Source: Plakobranchus ocellatus
Taxonomy: Eukaryota > Mollusca > Gastropoda > Plakobranchidae
DNA: 34,886 nucleotides
Assembly (NCBI GenBank): GCA_019648995.1
Contig: BLXT01003182.1
Location: forward strand, 147,802 to 182,687
Direction: 5' to 3'
In this document: positions 22,737 to 31,657 of the stretch, piece by piece
Layout: each line of letters opens with the position of its first letter
Numbering within the stretch: position 1 is the stretch's first letter
Made by a program: the position numbers and the translations under genes
The notes under the pieces: model-generated
Database searches by the model: none
Told to the model about the DNA's origin: nothing
Seen by the model: only the letters and a program-made list of their open reading frames with translations

Positions 22737-22935
22737 TTATGTCTAAACTTCTACTGAAACAAGAACATGATGATTTGGACAGCTGGCTGATGTGGTTTGA
22801 AAGATTCCCAGAGATGAGCCAATGGCCTTGACAAGAAGTTGGCAAGTTCACTGAGTACACTCCTAATTGGACAGGCTCAAGATTGCTACAGGTGATTTCC
22901 AAAGGCCCAAGCTTTGGATTTATGATGAAATAAAG
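22737..22935 (+). pseudogene. Decayed SCAN-like gag fragment (second retroelement)
   Basis: The translation DDLDSWLMWFERFPEMSQW, then after a frameshift SSLSTLLIGQAQDCYR, parallels the gag at 26.9-27.05 kb (DDLDIWLTWFERF and SSLCALLTGRALDCYG). Stops (for example near 22828) and at least one frame change show it is dead. It is clearly more diverged than a copy of the downstream element would be, so it comes from another, older insertion of the same gag type. Its right end runs into the LINE fragment. Only capsid-region sequence is visible, with no LTR. Confidence 0.72.
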
Positions 22936-22964
22936 ATGGACTGGATGTGCATACACTGCGTCAA

Positions 22965-24361
22965 AAAGGAAAGTAGAAAACGTTATTCAAGAAATGGACA
23001 AATTAAAACTAAACATCTTTGGGCTTGCCGAGGTAAGATGGGAAGGTTCTATGAAATTAGGTAGCAAAACCCTAATTTACTCAGGGATGCATACGCATGA
23101 AAGAGGTATATTTGATGTAACAACAGCCAAACACTTGGGGAGTTGGTCTCCAATTTCAGACCGTGTAACTGTAGGTAAACAGGTAGCCACACCATTTAAT
23201 CCTGGAATTATTCAAGCATATGCTTGAATATCTGAAGAAGATGTAAAAGTAGAATAGTTTTATGAAGAAATGAAAAAGAAAATCTCAGGACCTCTTAATA
23301 ATGAAGGGAAATTTCGAAGCAAAAGTTAGGGATGAAAGGGTAGAAGTTGTTGCTGGACCCAAAAGCATAGGGACTGTAAATGAGCGAAGAAGTGGGCCAA
23401 ATGAATGGTGCCAAATCAATAATTTTACCATAATAAAAACCTGATATCAAAACCATCCTAGACAACAGTGGACTTGGAAGAGCCCTGGTGATAGAAGCAG
23501 AAACAAAATTATGTTCTGAAACGATTTTGAAACACCGAAAAACATCAAAATCACTGTGACTGTCATTCAGATCATATTCCAGAGATGTGTAAATTTCAGA
23601 TAAAACTTAAGAAATAAAAAAAACCAAAGATTAATCCTAAGTTCCAAATGGACTTACTGAAATCTGATGAAAAATTGCTATAGCTGTGCATGACAAATTT
23701 GAAACTAAAGAACATCTCAAAAGTAGAACTACCATCAGAAATGAAAAATTTACTTAATGAAGTCATAGAGAAAAAAATTCCCCCCCAAAAAGATAGAAAA
23801 GAGTATATGAAATGGATAAACAATGAAATACCTGATTTGATGGAACAAAGGCGCAAATCAAAAAATATAGAAGTAATTACAAAGACCAATAAACAAAAAA
23901 AATCAAGATAAAATGCAATATATAGGACAAAGAAGAATGGATCAATTAACAATGTCAGGAAACAGAGCAAAAGCTAAATTCATGCATGCTAAAATTTAGG
24001 ATAGCAGTGATAAGAAAACCAAATAAAGTAGCCCTGGCTGCAGCAAATCAAAAGATGAAACAATATTAATAGAAAAAAAGGAAATACCAAACAGATGGTC
24101 AGAGTATGTTGAAGATCCTTTCAAAGAAGAATGGTGCAAAAAAACCTGAAAAAAAGAAAAACAAAAGAGCCAACTATCCTTAAAGAAGTGGTAGGGGCAA
24201 TACAGAAAATGAAAAATGGAAAAGCCACAGGACCAGATAACATACCAATAGAAATAATTACAGCATTAGATAATCTAGGAATAGATATGACATCAAAGCT
24301 TCTTAATGCAATATGCGATAATGATACAATTCTAGAGGATCTTTGTAAATCTGTTTTATAG
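22965..24361 (+). pseudogene. LINE (endonuclease / reverse transcriptase) fragment, decayed
   Basis: The first part (about 22985-23230) reads KLNIFGLAEVRWEGS and later SDRVTVGKQ and FNPGIIQAYA, typical of the apurinic-type endonuclease of non-LTR retrotransposons often annotated as craniofacial development protein 2-like. A second piece (about 23380-23490) has WCQINNF and QWTWKSPGDRSRN of the same domain. A spacer (23690-23911) is lysine-rich. The last piece (24131-24361) reads KMKNGKATGPDNIP, the N-terminal reverse-transcriptase block. Many stops and frame changes break it. The reading ends before the catalytic YxDD region, so both ends are missing. The clade (RTE-like or relative) is not certain. 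Confidence 0.8.
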
Positions 24362-25047
24362 TACTGCCAGAACTACTGTACTGAGAACATGTGCTTTGCT
24401 AGTGGAGGTGAGATGTTTTTTTACTTCCTTACCGGTAAAAGATCTATTTTCAGACCAGACATAATGGCAAGTTGGGGGTATATGACTACTCCCCTGTGTA
24501 TCGTGAGAAAATTAGAAAATATAACACAAATTTTAAATAGAGCAAACTGTAATTAAAATATTTTGAATTTTTTTGCTTTAATTGAGCGTTTCATATGTCG
24601 ATTTACTTGAACAAGAAGCAAAACAGCATTTTCATTTTTGAATCGGTGATCGGTTGTTATTGTTTCAAACTGAAAGTGAAGATTATGTCAGTGATGTTAA
24701 TTTGTTAGCACATAGCCTATGGATTATTTTGCAACTCTTGTTGGTTGTAGAAATTGTTGACAAAATAAATTTTTGCTTGACGAATAGTGAAGGTATGTTA
24801 GTTAAAATGGAGTTTAAAACTATCATCTAGATCTATGATTCAAATAGCCAGTTTGTGTGCGCTCACTACAATGTTTGATTATTTCTACTGTAGATCTAAG
24901 ATATATACGAATTTAGATTTAGATCTAGATCAAGAGAATGCAAGAGAACTCAAAGTATGGTTAAATTCTACATCCCTACTCAGTCATTTTCATGGAGCCA
25001 TCAAAGGCTGCAATTTTTTAAATGTGTGTAAATTAATTTTAAACAAA
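24362..25047. other. Intergenic, AGATCT motifs, no gene seen
   Basis: AT-rich sequence between the LINE fragment and the THAP relic. AGATCT-type palindromes occur at about 24828, 24892 and 24919-24931. The open frame from 24835 has no recognisable content until the THAP relic. Confidence 0.5.
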
Positions 25048-25226
25048 ATGCCTACTAATTGTGGTGTTGTAAAATGTGAAGGCAACTATGGCCAATCTAA
25101 TATTTTCTCATTTATTAACAAGATATGAAAGATGAGCTGGAGAGACACAAACAGGTGAACGCTCTTCCTCTACAAGAAAATTGGATTGTATTATATCCAT
25201 CGGAGTTTTTTATTTGTGAGAAACAT
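25048..25226 (+). pseudogene. Broken THAP zinc-finger domain
   Basis: From an ATG the frame reads MPTNCGVVKCEGNYGQSNIF, then after a frame change near 25119-25125 it continues DELERHKQVNALPLQENW and FFICEKH before a stop at 25227. THAP domains have the C2CH pattern C-x(2-4)-C-x(35-50)-C-x2-H starting at the first residues after Met. Here C-x4-C lies at residues 5 and 10, about 45 residues follow, then C-E-K-H, so all four zinc ligands are present. The tryptophan (ENW) matches the conserved THAP position. THAP domains occur in P-element-type transposases and in host genes. With one frameshift and no downstream coding seen, this is a relic. Confidence 0.6.
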
Positions 25227-25302
25227 TAGCCAGTGGATAAACAAACAAAAAAAATAAATAAAACAAACTGAAGTACCCACTAAGTCCACCATATCATCTT
25301 AA

Positions 25303-25568
25303 CCTTTTTAGGACGCACCACCCAGATCATTAAAATTCCCTATAAACACAATGGATGAACACTCTTTATTCCCTATGGACTCAATAATTTTTGCATTTTT
25401 TTGAAAATTTGTATAAAATCACATATAAGAATGCGAAACTCTGATGTAACCGCAGCGGAGGTCAGCGTCCTAAAGGGGTGTACAACCTTTGTAAGCAAAT
25501 CTGTTATCTGCATCCCAAAAGGTTGCATTTTCTTCATAACCGGAAAGGGTGTCGGCATCCTGAAAAGG
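25303..25568. mobile_element. Small TTAA-flanked inverted-repeat element (piggyBac-like MITE)
   Basis: A 266-bp element bounded by TTAA on both sides (25299-25302 and 25569-25572). The left end is CCTTTTTAGGACGC and the right end, read inverted, CCTTTTCAGGATGC (12 of 14 match), each followed by a C-rich ACACCC/ACCACCC stretch. The right arm holds two further inverted-end-like motifs, GCGTCCTAAAGGGG (about 25468) and GCATCCCAAAAGG (about 25511), spaced roughly 45-50 bp. There is no coding capacity. TTAA duplication plus CCY-starting ends fits piggyBac-type or Kolobok-type non-autonomous elements; the superfamily is inferred. Confidence 0.65.
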
Positions 25569-25572
25569 TTAA

Positions 25573-26169
25573 GCATTTTCAACTTTCCATCTTCATATCT
25601 CCCTACATCAAAACTAGCATCCTGTCAAAAGTAAAGGATTTAAACCTTCTGATTTTTTCCTTAAAAAAAAAAGATAAGATATTTTTTTTTCATTCAGTTT
25701 TCTCATGAGATGCAGCCGCTTGAAAATGTTGCAGGTTCAGGATTTCCCTGATTTATGACAAATTTGTGATCCTTAGTACTATTTTTTGTAACAATAAGTC
25801 TACATTGCTGATAAAGAACATGAGATTTGTTGAGTTTTTCAAAATTAATAATCTTTGCATAAGTAGTTTGATGCATGAGGTGAATAAATGAGCCACATAT
25901 TCAAGATAAAGATCAAAGCTATAGGCGCCAATGAGTTGTCAGCATCACAAAAATGAAAATATAACTTTGAATACTTTGTTTTACCATTCTAATTATGTGC
26001 AGTTTCCCTAATTATTTCCTCCATAATTATGTGTTTTTCACTCATTACTACCACTACATGGTTTTGTATAAGAATATCTTTGTCGCCATCGCTGTTGCTA
26101 CTACTACTATTATTACTGTTACTACCCCTCCTACTATTGTTGCTGCTGCTTATTTAATATGCTTTATGA
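25573..26169. other. Intergenic, trinucleotide tract, no gene seen
   Basis: AT-rich sequence ending in an impure CTA/TTA/CTG trinucleotide tract (about 26095-26150) that directly abuts the rearranged left end of the LTR element. No 5' LTR is visible here. Confidence 0.5.
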
Positions 26170-26398
26170 ATTAAGCGTGCTTCAAGCGTAAGAAGACCGG
26201 ACATATCGCTCACTACTGCACAGCTGTGGATAGTACCACGAAGAAGGCTGGTGCGGGAGTGGTAGTGAAGATGACTGAGGTGAATACAGCTGAAGTGAGG
26301 AAACCTCGAATGGACTCTGTGCCGCCACTTGAACCGGAGAAGAAGTTTAACGGTGGACAACGTGCAGGGGAGGCGAAGAAGAGCGTGGCTGACCAGAG
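26170..26398 (+). pseudogene. Displaced gag zinc-knuckle segment
   Basis: Reads CFKRKKTGHIAHYC, then a basic linker, then RMDSVPPLEPEKKFNGG up to SVADQR. In the main gag (27405-27546) the same two blocks occur in the opposite order: the RMDSVPP block first, then the zinc knuckle. The segment is thus permuted relative to gag. The second position of the knuckle that should be cysteine reads arginine in both copies. It precedes a piece of LTR-derived sequence, so it is not part of a normal 5' end. Confidence 0.75.
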
Positions 26399-26556
26399 GA
26401 TTGGTGAAAGTATCACATAAAGTAGGCAGAGAGTTCATAAAGTATCACACAGAGAAGACACAGAGTAGGCAGAAAGTTCATAGAGATCACACAGAGTACT
26501 CAGAGTTCATAGAGATCACAGAGATATCAATGTATAACGATTACGCAGATTCATAG
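26399..26556. repeat. 158-bp copy of 3' LTR sequence (upstream copy)
   Basis: Matches 30439-30596 over its whole length with about five differences and no gaps. It is built of short internal repeats of AGTATCACACAGAG and AGTTCATAGAGATCAC type. Sequence on each side is unrelated to that beside the downstream copy. It stands where the end of a 5' LTR or leader would be expected, just before gag. Confidence 0.93.
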
Positions 26557-27546
26557 GTGAGAAGAAAGAGGAATATTTGAAACAGGAGTTTAAGCTTCTC
26601 GAGGAACGTCAGGCAAGAGAAAAGAAGGAAGAAGCTGAACGTCAGGCAAGAGAAAAGAAGGAAGAAGCTGAACATCAGGAAAAGAAGGAAGAAGCTGAAC
26701 GTCAGGAAAGAAAGGAAGAAGCTGATTGCAAGGAATAGTTGGAATTGGAGAAGATGAAACTAGATGCGGAGATTAAGCTGTTACAGGCAAAAATTGAGGC
26801 TGGGATAATCAAGAACGAACCTGACAGCAGCGGCGCGAGGTTGAGCAACGCAGGGGCCAAACAACCGAAACTGCCTAACTTTCAAGATGGGAGGGATGAC
26901 CTCGACATTTGGCTGACATGGTTTGAGAGATTTGCGGAAAGTAACGGCTGGTCCAGGGAGAAATGGTCATCATCGCTTTGTGCGCTGCTAACCGGACGTG
27001 CCTTGGATTGCTATGGGCGGCTTTCCGCTGAGCAGGCAAAGGACTATGACAAGGTAAAAGAGGCTCTAATGAAGAGGTATGACCTGAAGGAGGATGGCTA
27101 TCGTCGAAAGTTTGCACATGCAAACCAGCAGAAGGTGAGAGCCCCGATATGTTTATTGTACGCATTTTAACGTACTTGGACAGATGGATTGAGCTTTCTA
27201 AGACGGATAAGTCGTATGAAAAACTAAAGGACTCGATGGTGCGAGAACAGTTCATGGATGCATGTCCAGAAGATCTAGCTACGAGCTTGCGTGAGAAAGA
27301 CCTACCAACACTTGAAAGAGTTGCGAATGAGGCAGATTTGTTTCTAAAGGCCAGAAATAGGAAGTTGTGTGATCAACCTCACAAAGTGTTTCAGGGTAAT
27401 GCTCGGCCTCGAATGGACTCTGTGCCGCCACTTGAACCGGAGAAGAAGTTTAACGGTGGACAATGTGCAGGGGAGGCGAAGAAGAGCGTGGCTGACCAGA
27501 GGTCGTGCTTCAAGCGTAAGAAGACTGGACATATCGCTCGCTACTG
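26557..27546 (+). pseudogene. gag-like gene with SCAN-like capsid and zinc knuckle, broken
   Basis: This would encode the structural Gag protein. It has a charged N-terminal coiled coil (26557-26760) with four in-phase units of the EEAERQAREKK type, then a capsid region (about 26870-27360) with LDIWLTWFERF, GRALDCY and REKDLPTLERVANEADLF. That order and pattern resemble the SCAN-domain capsid of Gmr1-like elements (family knowledge). A single zinc knuckle CFKRKKTGHIARY follows at the 3' end. An in-frame stop near 26736 separates coiled coil and capsid, a frame change occurs near 27150-27170, and the knuckle lacks two of its metal ligands and ends in a stop. No functional product is expected. 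Confidence 0.8.
26604..26723 (+). repeat. 33/27-bp in-frame repeats in gag
   Basis: Units of 33, 33, 27 and 27 bases, starting GAACGTCAGGCAAGAGAAAA and similar, all multiples of three. They extend the coiled coil without changing frame, which suggests they expanded while the gene was still coding. Confidence 0.9.
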
Positions 27547-27548
27547 AA

Positions 27549-28310
27549 CAATAGACTTAGTAGGTCCTATAAACCCACCAAGTGAAGCGGGACAGAGGTT
27601 CATCCTGACGCCCGTGGACTACGCCACAAGGTTTGCCGAGGCGGTGCCGTTACGCAAGATCGACACGGAATCTGTGGCAGAGGCGCTGGTAGACATCTAC
27701 AGCCGACTGGGTGTCCCAGAGGAGGTGCTGAGTGACCAGGGAACGCAGTTCATATCAGACTGCATGAAGGAGGCATGCCGTCTCCTTGGCATCAAACAGT
27801 AAATCACAACCCCGTACCACCCGATGTGCAACGAACTGGTGAAAAGGTTCAACGCAACCCTGAAGACCTGCCTTCGTCGCCTGTGCAGTGAGCAACCTCG
27901 ACAGTGGCACCGGTACATCAACCCTCTTCTGTTTGCTTACAGAGAGGTGCCACAGGAGTCCACGCACTTTGTCCCACTCGAGTTGCTGTATGGGAGGACT
28001 GTGCGAGGGCCCATGCATATCCTGCGTGAGCTTTGGACGAAAGAGATCGAAGAACCAGACGTGAAATCAAGTTATAAAGACATATTGAATCTTCGCGAAC
28101 GCCTCGACGATACACTCAAGATAGCTCGTGAGGAACTGGAGAAGGCCCAAGGACGGCAGAAGCACTACTACGACCGGATGGCCAGGCGCAAAAAGTTCTC
28201 TGTGGGAGAGAAGGTGTTAGTCGTGACGACCGTGAGGATCAACGATTACCGGATCAATATGGGAGGGAAGGAGAAAACTTTTCATGCCAACTTGTTGAAG
28301 GGGTACATCG
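27549..28310 (+). pseudogene. Retroviral-type integrase, core and C-terminal parts, broken
   Basis: Integrases insert the cDNA of the element into the host genome. The first part reads TIDLVGPI with the first catalytic aspartate (27554-27556), then LSDQGTQF with the second (27733-27735). A stop codon follows at 27801-27803, after which the same frame resumes. At the third catalytic position (27842-27844) the sequence has lysine instead of the family's glutamate, so the active triad is incomplete. The C-terminal part has GEKVLVV (about 28207) and KTFHANLLKGY (28276-28308), with a likely internal deletion between them. The N-terminal zinc domain is absent. Confidence 0.85.
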
Positions 28311-29480
28311 CCCGTGACCAGGACACCAGCCAAGCAACTACGGATGAAAGGCTGCCGACGAGCAGCTTGGCTATACCCGCTGCAACTGCAAGTGTAACTG
28401 TCATTGAAGACCTCGAAGGTGAATACTTCAACGACAGTGACTGTGAAGCTCTACCTGAGTTAGGTGGGTGGGGCAGCAAGGAGACTGTCAACGACCTCAA
28501 GTTTGGCAATGAACTGATCCTGGATCAACGTAGACAGCTGGAGGAGGTAGCTTTAACGTACTCCTCCATCTTCAGTGATCACCCTGGTAGAGCGTTGACA
28601 GAGGAACATTGCATTGAGCTGACGTCATCAATTCCTGTGCGACAACGCCCGTACCCAGTGCCTTACACAATGAGGCAAACTCTACGCGATGAACTCAGAG
28701 AGATGGAAGACCTGGGGGTCATCAGGAAGAGTTCTTCCTTTTACGCTTCTCCTGTAGTAATCGTCAAGAAGAAGGATGGTACGAATGTGTGTGCATCGAC
28801 TACAGGCGGCTGAATAAACTCACCATTTTCGACCCTCAACCCATGACACCACCGCCAGACATCTTCCAGGATATGGAGAAGGACCTGTACTTCTCAAAGA
28901 TCGACCTGAGTAAAGGCTACTGGCAGATCCCTGTAAGGAAGGAGGACATTCCGAAGACGGCGTTTGTGACGATGGACTGTCACTACGAGTTTCTAAGGAT
29001 GCCATTCGAATGATGAATTCCGGGGCCACGCTGACTCGTGCTATGAAGAAGCTGCTGTGTGGACAACGTGGTGGACTATATTGATGATCTGTTGATTCAT
29101 ACGGAGACCTGGGAAGTCCACGTGAAGACACTAAGTGAACTATTCAAGTGCCTACAGGTGGCCAACTTTTCTGTAAGGCCAGTTAAGTGCTTGCTTGGAT
29201 CAAGGACTGTTGACTTTTTAGAACACAGTCTGGGTCGAGGTGCAATTGGTCTCCAGGACGAAAATGTTGAGAAAGTTTGGAATGCCCCTAGACCCAAGAC
29301 AAAGAGAGAGGTCAGGGCGTTTTTAGGACTGGTTGGCTATTACAAAGAGTTTGTACCGAATTTCGCTGCGGTCCTTGCGCCTCTTTCGGACTTGGGGCGA
29401 CAGCCAGGAGAGAGCTTACAACTCATTGAAAGTTGCAGTGACGTCCAAGCCGGTCCTACGGTTGCCCGATGTCAACGAAA
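28311..29480 (+). pseudogene. Reverse transcriptase domain, broken
   Basis: This would copy the element's RNA into DNA. The frame continues directly from integrase to YPVPYTMRQ and GVIRKSSSFYASPVVIVKKK (to 28790). After a frame change comes YRRLNKLT, FSKIDLSKGYWQIPV and FLRMPF (to 29013). After another break the catalytic motif YIDD appears at 29077-29088, followed by KREVRAFLGLVGYYKEFVP. The core motifs are present, but at least three frame changes (near 28787, 29010 and 29400) inactivate it. Confidence 0.88.
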
Positions 29481-29854
29481 GGTTCGTCCTCAGAACAGAT
29501 GCATCTGATCGCGGATTAGGCGCTGCTCTCATGCAGGAGAATGAGGGTACGCTATTCCCAGTAGCTTACGCTAGCAAAAAATTGACTGATAGGGAGAGAA
29601 AGTATTCAGTGAGAGAGAGAAGCTCTTGCTATTGTATAGGGAGTGGAGAAGTTTTCACTTTATCTTTACGGAACCGTGTTTATCCTGCAGACAGATCATG
29701 GTGCTTTACAGTTTTTGAATGCTACAAGTTTGATAGTCCTAGAATAATGAGGTGGGCTTTAGCTTTGCAAGTATACAATTTTGATGTCCAATACTTAGGG
29801 GTAGTGAAAATGTTGGCGCTGATTACCTTAGTAGAATTGAGTAATGCATTGTGA
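29333..29854 (+). pseudogene. RNase H domain, broken
   Basis: This domain follows the RT and would degrade the RNA of RNA-DNA hybrids. It shows FVLRTDASDRGLGAALMQ (acidic residue in TDAS at about 29498), then PVAYASKKLTDRERKYSV. Its C-terminal part is disturbed by short frame changes around 29620-29720, but SPRIMRWALALQVYNFDVQY near the end is recognisable. No integrase follows it, which confirms the unusual domain order. Confidence 0.85.
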
Positions 29855-30127
29855 TAGACGTTGCCATGTACATTTCCATTGTATAGTAATTAGTGGTGGA
29901 TAGCTAACCCATCTTTTGATTTTTCTCTGCTTAGTCAGATGTTAAGCTTGAGACATTGTATTTTCTACTTTAAAGGAAGTGTTACATGCCATGTTGTGAA
30001 TGTAATGTTAAATTGATATGATGTAATGCTAACTACAGAAAGTATTCTGTTCTTGCAACGTGTTAGCATCATTTTGTTACTTTGCTTGGAATTTGTTACT
30101 TGGTAAAAATTCTTAAGAAAGGGCGTG

Positions 30128-30762
30128 TGTAACAAAAACTAGACTTAGGGCTTGCTATTGAACGCACGTCAACTCGAGAATACTAGAATGAGCCTGTTAA
30201 GGGAAGTTTATTTATGCAAAGCGAATGAGAATTATTACGTAAACGAACGTGACTCATGTTCTATTTTTAGACCAAGGATTTCCCTAATGTCTTTTCGAAG
30301 ACTGCTTTTTTGTTATTTTAGGATTATGATGTAATGGTCTAGATCTACATTTTCGAACATTCTATACTTGCATTATGGGATAGATTTCCAGAAATTTGTA
30401 GAGTTTTCTTTTGAAAAAAAGTATACATACTGGGAGAAGATTGGTGAAAGTATCACACAGAGTAGGCAGAGAGTTCATAAAGTATCACACAGAGAAGACA
30501 CAGAGTAAGCTGAAAGTTCATAGAGATCACACAGAGTACTCAGAGTTCATAGAGATCACAGAGATATCAATGTATAACGATTACGCAGATTCATAGAGCT
30601 AGATTTAGTATTTTTACCGAAGGCCTATGTGAATATTGTTTGATTTGATTTCCTGCTGTTGAGTTAAATAAACTCAGTTTTTTTTTTGTTCTTCACACGA
30701 TCTCCAGACTTCCTTTATTTTCAGCTAGGTCTATATAGATCTAAAGAACTCAACGTCCTACA
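30128..30762. repeat. 3' long terminal repeat (about 635 bp)
   Basis: It starts TGTAAC right after a purine-rich stretch (AAGAAAGGGCG, likely polypurine tract) and ends TCCTACA, so the ends form the usual TGTA...TACA inverted pair. A poly(A) signal AATAAA lies at 30667-30672 followed by a T run. It contains the 158-bp block shared with 26399-26556. The exact start could be two bases earlier (TGTGTAAC). No full 5' partner is present. Confidence 0.68.
30439..30596. repeat. 158-bp repeat (downstream copy, inside 3' LTR)
   Basis: Same length as 26399-26556, about 97% identical by eye, direct orientation, 4.0 kb apart. An alternative view is that the two blocks are themselves a short LTR pair, but their ends lack matching flanks and a poly(A) signal. 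Confidence 0.93.
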
Positions 30763-31650
30763 TCAGAGGTATTATCTACCTTTTATTTCTGGTGAATGTG
30801 ACAATCAGGTTTATTTCAGGAATTAATTGAGAAAAAAAGCACAAATGATCTAAAAAAATGCATTTTATTTTCATGTTATTAAATGGTTTTTCTGTAATAT
30901 CACAGGCTGGATAGCATTCTAGCCTTCATAAATTTACTTTTCTAGGGGCACACTCGGAAGTCTTGGTGTGTGTTCATTTAAAAGTTTTCACATGTTATTA
31001 AATGGTTATTCTGTAATATAGCAGGCTGGATAGCAGTCTCTACTAAATTTATTTTTCTTGGGTGCACATTCGGGAGTCTTGCTGTGTGTTCATCTAAAAG
31101 TTTTGTTCTAAATTAAAACTTTTAAACCTTGAGCTTTAGGTTTTCGGAAACACTACCAATCTTGGGTTGCAATTCCAACACGGACTTGCCGCTTGGACAG
31201 TTGGGATCATTTCACTTAAAAAAAAAACCACCCTCAAATCATTCCCCTATCTTAAATTGAAAACAAAAGACCAACAACAGGAAAATAAATTTCTAGCTTT
31301 TACGACAGTACAGATCTTGGCCTTAATCTAGAATCTAGGTTCGTGTTTGATATAGATTAGATCTAGTATAGTATAAGCCTATTTTATGGTAAAATTTGGA
31401 ATGTACCTCACCTACGACTGTACTTGCTCAAAAGATTTGATTTAATCACTGAACTGAAATTGTATCTCCTTTTGCTGAGTTATTGTATTTCCATTCCATG
31501 ACTAAATATAAGTTTGCACCAGACCTAAGTTTTAAACATTCCAAGTTATCTAGATCTACAACTGGACCTACTACAATGTAGATCTATATAAATGTAGGTT
31601 TCAATCTCAACATTAAAAACATTGTGAACCATATCCACTGTAAACAATTT
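30763..31650. other. Intergenic between LTR element and CNOT3 promoter region
   Basis: Holds the 118-bp tandem duplication and several AGATCT palindromes (about 31330-31590). No coding sequence recognised. Confidence 0.5.
30872..31104. repeat. 118-bp tandem duplication
   Basis: Copy 1 is about 30872-30989 and copy 2 about 30991-31104. Both run CATGTTATTAAATGGTT, TCTGTAATAT, CAGGCTGGATAGCA, then GCACA/TTCGG/GAGTCTTG and GTGTGTTCAT. A third, more diverged copy sits at about 33440-33600 inside CNOT3 intron 1. Confidence 0.85.
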
Positions 31651-31657
31651 ATGGTAC

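Larger units (their letters stand above)
26170..30762 (+). mobile_element. Degenerate Ty3/gypsy-type LTR retrotransposon, Gmr1-like order (gag-IN-RT-RH)
   Basis: In order this holds a misplaced zinc-knuckle segment (26170-26398), a 158-bp copy of 3' LTR sequence (26399-26556), gag (about 26557-27546), the integrase core (27549 onward), reverse transcriptase and RNase H (to about 29854), a noncoding tail with a purine-rich stretch (30115-30125), and the 3' LTR. Integrase and the N-terminal RT region share one open frame (27824-28813), so their order is native rather than a chance junction. The protease and integrase N-terminal zinc domain are not found. Base composition is clearly richer in G+C than the flanks. 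Stops and frame changes throughout make it inactive. No 5' LTR or target duplication was found. Confidence 0.85.

Noticed and set aside
23596-23970. 124-codon hydrophobic minus-strand frame resembling a membrane protein
   Set aside because: It is the antisense of the lysine-rich LINE spacer. A/T-rich codons read backwards give Phe, Leu and Ile.
26226-26420. Open frames around 26213-26556 as small genes
   Set aside because: They are parts or shadows of the displaced gag segment and of the LTR-derived repeat.
31160-31215. Possible second tRNA-like B box (GGGTTGCAATTCC)
   Set aside because: The B-box core is disrupted, there is no A box at proper distance and no target duplication was seen.
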